Shown: positions 1-4,386 of the stretch, one piece after another
Layout: every line of letters begins with the position of its first letter
Position numbering within the stretch: position 1 is the stretch's first letter
DNA from: an uncultured Oscillibacter sp.
GTDB lineage: Bacteria; Bacillota; Clostridia; Oscillospirales; Oscillospiraceae
Assembly (NCBI RefSeq): GCF_900546705.1
Contig: NZ_URDP01000061.1
Location: forward strand, 1-6,115
Length of the DNA stretch: 6,115 bases
Direction: 5' to 3'
Program-made: the position numbers and the translations under genes
The notes under the pieces: model-generated
Database searches by the model: none
Told to the model about the DNA's origin: nothing
The model's input: only the letters and a program-made list of their open reading frames with translations

Positions 1-170
1 CGCCGCTCCGTGTCCCAGATCTCCATGGGGTCGTGCTCCACCCAGCCGGGCTGGGGATAGATCTGGCGGAAGGGCCGCTGGGCCCGGGAGACGATGCCCC
101 CCGCCCGGTTGAACAAAATGGCCCGGGAACTGGTGGTTCCCTGGTCCAGTGCCATCACATAAGTTTCCAT
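1..170 (-). CDS. glpK: Glycerol kinase, N-terminal part (runs off the window)
   Basis: Glycerol kinase is a cytosolic FGGY-family enzyme that phosphorylates glycerol to sn-glycerol 3-phosphate using ATP. Only the first 56 codons are present, out of roughly 500 in the family. The visible part begins METYVMALDQGTTSSRAILF: DQGTTSSR at residues 9-16 is the phosphate-1 loop of the FGGY actin-like fold, and the later WVEHDP and EIW residues match the conserved N-terminal region of glycerol kinases. The start is ATG at 170-168, with AAGGAG (complement of 178-183) seven bases upstream. It is transcribed away from the hydrolase at 300. A TATAAT on the minus strand (272-277) could be its promoter. Other FGGY kinases share the DQGTTSSR motif, but the surrounding residues favour glycerol kinase. 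Confidence 0.9.
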   Translation of the reverse strand, partial: METYVMALDQGTTSSRAILFNRAGGIVSRAQRPFRQIYPQPGWVEHDPMEIWDTER

Positions 171-196
171 GGACTTGCTCCTTCCCCGCTCCGGCC

Positions 197-243
197 GCCG
201 TCCGCCCCGAAGCGATTGGAATGTCTGGCTTTTCCCGGACGGC
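197..243. repeat. 8-bp perfect inverted repeat in the glpK leader
   Basis: GCCGTCCG at 197-204 and CGGACGGC at 236-243 are exact reverse complements separated by 31 bases. In a glpK transcript this would form a hairpin starting about 27 nt before the start codon. On the DNA it lies just upstream of the hydrolase -10 box. It could be a leader structure, an operator, or chance in GC-rich sequence. No T-tract follows the glpK-sense hairpin, so a simple terminator is unlikely. Confidence 0.3.
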
Positions 244-245
244 TG

Positions 246-254
246 TGCTATGAT
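246..254 (+). promoter_or_regulatory. Putative extended -10 promoter for the hydrolase
   Basis: TGC followed by TATGAT (249-254) forms an extended -10 element. The predicted start is near 261, about 40 nt before the ATG at 300. No good -35 sits at 17 bases; TTGGAA at 216-221 is too far away with a 27-base spacer. A promoter relying on the TG extension is plausible but unproven. Confidence 0.4.
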
Positions 255-271
255 GCTGATAGAATAAGGGA

Positions 272-300
272 ATTATACCATACGGAGGTGCTCGTTTCCA
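272..300 (-). promoter_or_regulatory. Putative promoter for glpK
   Basis: On the minus strand a perfect -10 box TATAAT (complement of 272-277) lies 17 bases from TGGAAA (complement of 295-300), which matches four of six bases of TTGACA. Transcription would start near 265 and give a leader of about 95 nt before the glpK ATG. The -35 box touches the start codon of the divergent hydrolase gene. This is a sequence match only. Confidence 0.5.
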
Positions 301-1238
301 TGGTTCGCAGTGAATTTATCTTCCGCTCCGCCGACGGCAAGACCCCCATCCACACGGTGGTGTGGGCGCCGGACGTGCCGCCGGTGGGCGTGGTGCAGCT
401 CAGCCACGGGGTGGCCGAGCACATCGGCCGCTACGAGCCCCTGGCCCGGTTTCTCACCGACCACGGCTTCGCGGTGGCCGGGCACGACCACCTGGGCCAC
501 GGGGCCTCCGTTTTGCCCGGCGCCCCCCGGCTGTACTTCGGCCCCCGGGGCAGCTGGGTGTGGGCGGCGGAGGACCTGCGGGTGTGCCGGGAGCACATCC
601 GCGCCCGGTTCCCCGGCGTGCCGCTGATCCTGCTGGGCCACTCCATGGGTTCCTTCCTGGCCCGCACGGACCTGATCCGCTGCCCGGGACAGGTGGACGG
701 GGCGGTGCTCATGGGCACGGGCCACATGACCGGCCCCACATTAGCCGCCGCCCGGGCCCTGGCGGACCGGGAGCTTCGGCGGGTGGGCCCCACCGGCGTG
801 AGCGACCTGGTGACCCGCCTTGCCTTCGGGGCCTACAACCGCCGCTTCGCCCCCAACCGCACCGGCGTGGACTGGATCTCCGCCTCCACCGCCAACGTGG
901 ACGCCTACCTGGCCGACCCCCTGTGCGGCGGGGACCCCACCGTGGGGCTCTTTTGCGAAATGCTCTGGGGCATCTGGTTCATCACCCGCCCCGCCAACCT
1001 CCACCGCATGGACCCGGACGTGCCCGTGCTGTTCCTCTCCGGCGCCGAGGACCCGGTGGGCGACGCGGGCCGGGGCGTGCGCCGGGCAGCCCGGGCCTTC
1101 CGCCGGGCGGGGGTGAAGTCCATCACCCTCAAGCTCTACCCGGGCATGCGCCACGAGATCTTGAACGAGGACGGCCGGGACGCCGTCTACCGGGACCTCC
1201 TTTGCTGGCTGGAGCGCCGGACGGGCAAAGAGTCCTGA
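300..1238 (+). CDS. Alpha/beta hydrolase, monoglyceride lipase/lysophospholipase type (Hydrolase_4, S33-like)
   Basis: A predicted serine hydrolase of 312 residues, probably cytosolic because no signal peptide or membrane segment is visible. The fold is clear: LSHGVAEHIGRYE (34-46) carries the HG oxyanion turn, GHDHLGHG (61-68) is the loop typical of this subfamily, GHSMG (113-117) is the nucleophile elbow with Ser115, and Asp251 (SGAEDPV) and His285 (GMRHEIL) complete the triad. A cap region lies at about 145-235. Known relatives cleave monoacylglycerols or lysophospholipids; the real substrate cannot be read from sequence. The start is ATG at 300, with GGAGG at 284-288; the same frame is open upstream to base 33 but overlaps glpK and lacks a ribosome site. 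The neighbouring glpK would use glycerol released from acylglycerols, so a functional link is tempting but inferred. Its 3' part overlaps a convergent gene. Confidence 0.9.
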   Translation: MVRSEFIFRSADGKTPIHTVVWAPDVPPVGVVQLSHGVAEHIGRYEPLARFLTDHGFAVAGHDHLGHGASVLPGAPRLYFGPRGSWVWAAEDLRVCREHIRARFPGVPLILLGHSMGSFLARTDLIRCPGQVDGAVLMGTGHMTGPTLAAARALADRELRRVGPTGVSDLVTRLAFGAYNRRFAPNRTGVDWISASTANVDAYLADPLCGGDPTVGLFCEMLWGIWFITRPANLHRMDPDVPVLFLSGAEDPVGDAGRGVRRAARAFRRAGVKSITLKLYPGMRHEILNEDGRDAVYRDLLCWLERRTGKES

Positions 1239-1739
1239 GCGCAGCAGGGCGATGTCGCCGGTGCGCCGGAGCACATAGGCCGTGCACACCCCGTCCGCCG
1301 TGGCCAGCAGCACCAGGCAGAACGTGACGGCGGGGGGCACGGCGGCCAGGAGCGGCTCCACCGCCGCCTCCAGGGGCGGCAGCGTCAGCGCCGCCAGGGC
1401 CCCCCAGGCCAGGGAAAACCGCAGGCACACCCGTCCCCCCAGGTTCCACCGCTGGGCGCCGTAGTCCCAGAAGCGGACCCCCAGGCCCTTTTCATAGGCC
1501 CAGTGGACCACGTACTCCACCGCCGTGGCGGCGGCGCCGCCCCACAGCGCCCGGGCAAAAAAGCCGCCGGTCAGTGCCTGGGGCCACGCCAGCACCGCCA
1601 GCACCCCCAGCCCGTACACCGGGCACAGCGGCAGCAGACAGCACCGGCGGTCCCAGCGCCCCTGCCCGGTGGCGGCGGCGTAAGCCCCCTCCAGCAAAAA
1701 GCCCAGAAAACTGTATGTGACAAAATGCAGAAATACCAC
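741..1739 (-). CDS. CmpB-family (putative ABC-transporter type IV) membrane protein with a read-through C-terminal tail
   Basis: An integral membrane protein of unknown function, resembling the family named ABC-trans_CmpB. Counting from the ATG at 1745, about five hydrophobic segments appear (residues 3-24, 37-54, 60-82, 107-125, 136-159). The family signature is visible: YSFLGFLLE near the N terminus, LCPVYGLG, VEYVVHWAYEK, FWDY and NLGGRVCL. The likely start is GTG at 1739-1737, because GGAGG (complement of 1747-1751) is seven bases from it but only one base from the ATG at 1745-1743. The recognisable domain ends at LLR (residue 169). The next codon, TCA, is the complement of the hydrolase stop codon. 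No stop follows until 741, giving about 165 extra residues antisense to the hydrolase with no recognisable domain. Either the native stop was lost or a frameshift lies near 1240: shifting frame would end the protein at a TAG near 1188. The domain is convincing; the C terminus is not. Confidence 0.65.
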   Translation of the reverse strand: MVFLHFVTYSFLGFLLEGAYAAATGQGRWDRRCCLLPLCPVYGLGVLAVLAWPQALTGGFFARALWGGAAATAVEYVVHWAYEKGLGVRFWDYGAQRWNLGGRVCLRFSLAWGALAALTLPPLEAAVEPLLAAVPPAVTFCLVLLATADGVCTAYVLRRTGDIALLRSGLFARPALQPAKEVPVDGVPAVLVQDLVAHARVELEGDGLHPRPAEGPGCPAHAPARVAHRVLGAGEEQHGHVRVHAVEVGGAGDEPDAPEHFAKEPHGGVPAAQGVGQVGVHVGGGGGDPVHAGAVGGEAAVVGPEGKAGHQVAHAGGAHPPKLPVRQGPGGG

Positions 1740-1762
1740 GCGCATCCCTCCCGTCCCAGTGT

Positions 1763-1774
1763 GCCCCGCGGGGC
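1763..1774. repeat. 12-bp perfect palindrome between divergent genes
   Basis: GCCCCGCGGGGC is a perfect palindrome between the CmpB-family gene and the glycosylase gene, upstream of the glycosylase promoter. It could be a protein-binding site for either gene or a chance product of GC-rich sequence. No matching second copy was seen in the window. Confidence 0.25.
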
Positions 1775-1790
1775 GGCGGACTATCCTCCG

Positions 1791-1819
1791 TTGCGCCGGG
1801 ACGGCGGGTGTGGTATACT
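1791..1819 (+). promoter_or_regulatory. Promoter for the uracil-DNA glycosylase gene
   Basis: TTGCGC (1791-1796) and TATACT (1814-1819) are separated by 17 bases, and TGG immediately before the -10 gives an extended -10 element. Transcription would begin near 1826, about 40 nt ahead of the start codon. Spacing and -10 match are good; the -35 matches only the TTG core. Confidence 0.7.
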
Positions 1820-1866
1820 GAATCTCTCATCCCAAACAGACATGCAAACGAGAAAGGAGGCGCGCC

Positions 1867-2439
1867 ATGGAGGACAGCTGGGAGCGTCTGGAGGCGGAGT
1901 GCCTGGCGTGCCGGGGCTGCGGCCTTTGCGAAAAGCGAACCCACGTGGTGTTCGGGGACGGTGCCCGGGACGCGGAGATTTTGCTGGTGGGCGAGGGCCC
2001 GGGCCAGCGGGAGGACGAGCAGGGCGTGCCCTTTGTGGGTCCGGCGGGCCAGCTGCTGGACGATATGCTGGAGATCATCGGCCTGGACCGGACGAAGGTA
2101 TACGTGGCCAACGTGGTCAAGTGCCGTCCCCCCGGGAACCGGGACCCCCAGGCCGACGAGCAGGCGGCCTGCATCGGGTATTTGCGGCGGCAGGCGGCGC
2201 TGCTGCGGCCGAAGATGATCGTGTGCCTGGGCCGTATCGCCGCCAAGGCCCTCATCCAGGAGGACTTCCGCATCACCGCCGACCACGGCCGGTGGTTCGA
2301 GCGAAAGGGCGTCTGGATGACCGCCATCTACCACCCCTCCGCCCTGCTGCGGGACCTCTCCAAACGGCCGGAGACCTTCCTGGACCTCAAGTCCATTCAG
2401 GCCAAGATCCGGCAGGTGTGTCCCAACACCCATCTTTAA
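1867..2439 (+). CDS. Family 4 uracil-DNA glycosylase (Fe-S)
   Basis: A 190-residue DNA repair enzyme predicted to excise uracil arising from cytosine deamination or dUMP incorporation, starting base excision repair. Motifs are in family order: GEGPGQRED (42-50) as the active-site motif, GVPFVGPAGQLLDDML (53-68), NVVKCRPPGNRDP (82-94), and HPSALLR (156-162) as the DNA-binding/intercalation motif. Cys15 and Cys18, aligned by the following GL...RTHVVFG stretch, plus Cys86 and Cys102 fit the 4Fe-4S ligands of family 4. Cys12 and Cys21 are additional, giving CxxCxxCxxC at the N terminus. Length is typical. The start is ATG at 1867, with AAAGGAGG at 1853-1860 six bases away. The gene has its own promoter and terminator, so it appears monocistronic. 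Some relatives are annotated as phage SPO1 polymerase-related proteins, but the motifs support a glycosylase. Confidence 0.93.
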   Translation: MEDSWERLEAECLACRGCGLCEKRTHVVFGDGARDAEILLVGEGPGQREDEQGVPFVGPAGQLLDDMLEIIGLDRTKVYVANVVKCRPPGNRDPQADEQAACIGYLRRQAALLRPKMIVCLGRIAAKALIQEDFRITADHGRWFERKGVWMTAIYHPSALLRDLSKRPETFLDLKSIQAKIRQVCPNTHL

Positions 2440-2443
2440 AGAC

Positions 2444-2474
2444 GCCGCGGGGCTCTGCTCCGCGGTTTGCTTTG
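2444..2474 (+). terminator. Rho-independent terminator after the glycosylase
   Basis: CCGCGGGG (2445-2452) pairs with CTCCGCGG (2458-2465) through eight pairs, one of them G-T, around a 5-nt loop CTCTG. TTTGCTTT follows. The hairpin begins six bases after the TAA stop at 2437-2439. The T-tract is interrupted, so termination may be incomplete. Confidence 0.7.
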
Positions 2475-2480
2475 CCGGAA

Positions 2481-2512
2481 TTGTTAACCTTAATAAATCA
2501 TAAGGTTGACAA
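2481..2512. promoter_or_regulatory. BirA-type biotin operator upstream of bioY
   Basis: TTGTTAACC (2481-2489) and GGTTGACAA (2504-2512) are an inverted pair separated by 14 bases, with one mismatch from perfect symmetry. This matches the known BirA operator form TTGTnAACC-N14-16-GGTTnACAA found before biotin genes in many bacteria. In known systems, BirA loaded with biotinyl-AMP binds it and represses. The adjacent downstream gene is bioY, which supports the call. It implies a BirA with a DNA-binding domain elsewhere in the genome. Confidence 0.88.
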
Positions 2513-2534
2513 CCGCCCTTTCCCGTAGTATCAT
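2506..2534 (+). promoter_or_regulatory. bioY promoter overlapping the BirA operator
   Basis: A perfect -35 TTGACA (2506-2511) lies inside the right half of the operator. It is followed after 17 bases by TATCAT (2529-2534) as the -10. Repressor bound at 2481-2512 would block access to the -35. The start would be near 2541, about 25 nt ahead of the bioY ATG. Confidence 0.75.
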
Positions 2535-2565
2535 GTCCCCATGTTTGCTACCTGGGAGGAATTGC

Positions 2566-3120
2566 ATGATGACGGTGCAGCGGCTGAAAACGGCAGATCT
2601 TGCGTATATGGGGCTCTTTGCCGCCCTGATGGCGGTGTGCGCCTGGATTTCGGTGCCCATGCCGGCGCCTCTGGTGCCCTTCACGCTCCAGACCTTCGGC
2701 GTCTTTGCGGCGGTGACCACCCTGGGGGGCCGCCGGGGCACCTTTGCCGTGGGGGCCTATCTGCTCTTGGGGCTGGTGGGACTGCCGGTGTTCACCGGGT
2801 TCCGGGGCGGGCCGGGTGCCCTGCTGGGCACCACCGGCGGCTACATTCTGGGCTTTTTGCTCTGCGCCGCCGTGTACTGGCTGGCCACCGCCTGGCTGGG
2901 GGAGTCGCTGCCGGTGGTGTTTGCCGGCTGCATCGCGGGCCTTGCGGTGTGCTACGCCTTCGGCACCGCCTGGTTTCTGGCCCTCTACACCCGCACCACC
3001 GGCCCCATGGGCCTGGGGGCGGCGCTGGGCATGTGCGTGGCGCCCTACGTGGTGCCGGACCTTGTGAAGCTGGCCCTGGCCGTGGCGGTGAGCCGGCGGC
3101 TCCGGCCCCGTCTGCGGTGA
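2566..3120 (+). CDS. bioY: Biotin transporter BioY (ECF transporter S component)
   Basis: BioY is the membrane-embedded biotin-binding subunit of an energy-coupling factor transporter. The 184-residue protein is strongly hydrophobic, with about six membrane segments, and carries family hallmarks: VPFTLQTFGVF near the first third, GxRxGTFAVGAYLLLGLVGLPVF, and GPGALLGTTGGYILGF. Length is normal for BioY. The start is ATG at 2566, with GGAGG at 2555-2559 six bases upstream; a second ATG follows directly, and the upstream extension in frame starts inside the operator and is excluded. No ATPase (EcfA) or EcfT gene is adjacent, so it probably uses a shared ECF module encoded elsewhere, or acts alone as some BioY proteins do. 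No biotin synthesis genes are in the window. The BirA operator upstream indicates repression when biotin is plentiful. Confidence 0.93.
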   Translation: MMTVQRLKTADLAYMGLFAALMAVCAWISVPMPAPLVPFTLQTFGVFAAVTTLGGRRGTFAVGAYLLLGLVGLPVFTGFRGGPGALLGTTGGYILGFLLCAAVYWLATAWLGESLPVVFAGCIAGLAVCYAFGTAWFLALYTRTTGPMGLGAALGMCVAPYVVPDLVKLALAVAVSRRLRPRLR

Positions 3121-3134
3121 CCGGCGCCGGGGAA

Positions 3135-3171
3135 AAAACGCCCCGGGATGCAGAGCATCCCGGGGCGTTTT
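3135..3171. terminator. Bidirectional terminator between convergent bioY and GNAT genes
   Basis: A perfect 17-bp stem: 3135-3151 pairs with 3155-3171 around the triloop AGA. The plus strand ends in TTTT, and the minus strand ends in six Ts (complement of 3133-3138). It sits 14 bases after the bioY stop and 21 bases after the GNAT stop on the other strand, so it can serve both genes. Confidence 0.92.
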
Positions 3172-3192
3172 CCACAATCCGTTGTTGAAAAG

Positions 3193-3675
3193 TCAAAAGG
3201 TCAGCCGCATGTCGTACCAGACCACCCCGCCGTGGGTGGAGGCGGACACCCCCTCGCAGCGGTAGCCGAAGGAGGCGTAGTAGTGGATGAGGGCCTCCTT
3301 GCAGGTGAGCACGCAGCCCTTACGGCCCTGGGAGCGGGCGTCGGCGGCCACCCGCTCTAGAAGCTGCCCCGCGCAGCCCCGTCGCCGGTAGGCGGGGATG
3401 GTGTTGACGCCGAAGATCATCTGCCAGGCGCCCTGCTCGTTATGAAGCGATGCGTTGTCGTACATCTCGTCCCGGAGGATCGGCTCATCGGTAACCATGC
3501 CGTCCACGAAGCTCACCAGGGTGTCCCCGTCCTCCAGCAGCCAGAAGTGGTTGGGGTACACCGCCAGGCGCCGGGCGATGGACGCCTCGTCCGCCGCCTC
3601 CGCCGGGGGAAAGCAGGCGGCCTCCACCGCCGCCAGGGCCTTGAGATCCGCCTGTACGGCGGTTCGGATATGCAT
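3193..3675 (-). CDS. GNAT family N-acetyltransferase
   Basis: A 160-residue single-domain acetyltransferase that would move an acetyl group from acetyl-CoA to an amine or protein N terminus; the substrate is unknown. The GNAT core is visible: MHIRTAVQADLKALAAVE at the start (beta1-alpha1), WQMIFGVNTIPAYRRRGCAGQLL as strand beta4 with the RRRGCAG pyrophosphate-binding loop, then CVLTCKEALIHYYASFGYRCEG with the YASFGY segment. The pattern resembles arylalkylamine N-acetyltransferase-like GNATs of Clostridia. The start is ATG at 3675, with AAGGAGGA (complement of 3681-3688) five bases away; upstream frame extension into the regulator is spurious. Its ribosome site begins inside the stop codon of the upstream regulator, 11 nt away, so the two are probably one transcript and translationally coupled. 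Confidence 0.9.
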   Translation of the reverse strand: MHIRTAVQADLKALAAVEAACFPPAEAADEASIARRLAVYPNHFWLLEDGDTLVSFVDGMVTDEPILRDEMYDNASLHNEQGAWQMIFGVNTIPAYRRRGCAGQLLERVAADARSQGRKGCVLTCKEALIHYYASFGYRCEGVSASTHGGVVWYDMRLTF

Positions 3676-3686
3676 GGAACTCCTCC

Positions 3687-4240
3687 TTATTTCAAATACC
3701 GGTAGCTCAGATGGAGCCGGGCCGTGGAATTGGTCATATTCTCGAACCGGTAGGGCCGGTCCGCCGCAAAGCGCAGGGCGTCCCGCTCCAGAAGCTGAAA
3801 GTCCTCGTCCTGGGCCGTCAGCTTCACGGACCCGGACATGACCGTGGCCTGGCACACGCACCCGGGCACCGACGGCTCCGGGGCGTAGCGGCCGCTGATG
3901 TACAGGTCCAGGAAAAACGTCTCCTGCCGCGTCACCTCGTCGTAGGGGAAGGAGGGCCGCAGCACCACCTTGCCCCCGTCCAGCCGGACGGGCTTGGTGT
4001 CCAGCTCCCGCACCAGCTCCAGCGGCTCGAAGGCGTCGTTTTCCAGCAGCACCTGGGCGGGCACCTTCAGCGCCAGGGCCAGCTTGCCCACCACGCCCAC
4101 GGAGGGGTTGGCCTCCCCCCGCTCGATCTGGCCCAGCATGCTGCGGGACACGCCCGCGATGGCGCCGTGCGCTCCATGCTCAGCTTCTTGCTCTTGCGGA
4201 TGCGCTTGATGTTCTCCCCCACCGCCCGGTTCAGTTCCAT
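3687..4240 (-). pseudogene. XRE-cupin transcriptional regulator, frameshifted in the HTH
   Basis: The gene should encode about 184 residues: an XRE-type helix-turn-helix followed by a C-terminal cupin domain. From ATG at 4240 the frame reads MELNRAVGENIKRIRKSKKL then SMERTA, a normal HTH start. At about 4161-4170 the frame breaks, and the continuation (IAGVSRSMLGQIERGEANPS) lies in another frame. Restoring one base in GGCGCC (4161-4166) joins them as SMERTAAIAGVSRSML. Without correction, translation stops at 4067-4069 after 57 codons. The rest is open to the TAA at 3687. The cupin part (from about LRPSFPYDE to LHLSYRYLK) lacks the usual metal-binding histidines: RPYRFEN stands where PHRYxN is common. 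A GTG start at 4268 in the second frame avoids the stop but replaces HTH helices 1-2 with a glycine/histidine-rich shadow sequence. Either a real mutation or a sequencing error. Confidence 0.8.
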
Positions 4241-4294
4241 GTACCACGCCGCCCTTCCCCAAAATCACACAGTATATTGGCTTGTTCGACGTTT

Positions 4295-4323
4295 ATAGTA
4301 CCCGTTTTCCCCCTGTCTGTCAA
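4295..4323 (-). promoter_or_regulatory. Promoter for the regulator-GNAT operon
   Basis: On the minus strand a perfect TTGACA (complement of 4318-4323) is followed after exactly 17 bases by TACTAT (complement of 4295-4300). Transcription would begin near 4288, about 48 nt before the regulator ATG at 4240. A second -10-like TATACT (complement of 4271-4276) has no matching -35. The promoter begins about 20 bases beyond the cysS terminator. Confidence 0.8.
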
Positions 4324-4344
4324 GAGTGGGCCGGGCAGGAAGAA

Positions 4345-4375
4345 AAAAGCGGAGCGGCTTTGCCGCTCCGCTTTT
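4345..4375 (-). terminator. Rho-independent terminator of cysE-cysS
   Basis: A perfect 14-bp stem: 4345-4358 pairs with 4362-4375 around a TTT loop. On the minus strand it ends in TTTTTT (complement of 4343-4348), 11 bases after the cysS stop. It isolates cysE-cysS from the regulator promoter that follows. Confidence 0.92.
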
Positions 4376-4386
4376 CAGCATGGTCT

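Noticed and set aside
33..299. In-frame upstream extension of the hydrolase
   Set aside because: It overlaps glpK antisense, has no ribosome site, and encodes nothing family-like. ATG 300 has a good GGAGG.
1492..2433. A 313-codon minus-strand frame across the glycosylase and into the membrane protein gene
   Set aside because: It is again the exact antisense register of the glycosylase and then an off-frame reading of the CmpB-family gene, with no recognisable domain.
2506..2531. TTGACA with TAGTAT as the bioY promoter
   Set aside because: The spacer would be only 14 bases. TATCAT at 2529-2534 gives 17 and is preferred.
2548..3177. A 209-codon minus-strand frame opposite bioY
   Set aside because: It is the antisense shadow of bioY, starts inside the terminator stem, and has no domain.
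3193..3861. Longer GNAT protein starting inside the regulator
   Set aside because: The extra N-terminal residues are an off-frame reading of the cupin region. ATG 3675 has a near-ideal ribosome site.
4160..4170. Programmed ribosomal frameshift in the regulator
   Set aside because: No slippery heptamer, nearby stop or stimulatory structure is evident at the break, so an indel or sequencing error is simpler.
3711..4298. A 195-codon plus-strand frame opposite the XRE-cupin regulator
   Set aside because: It is antisense register with the cupin part of the regulator. The composition is shadow-like and no ribosome site or promoter suits it.
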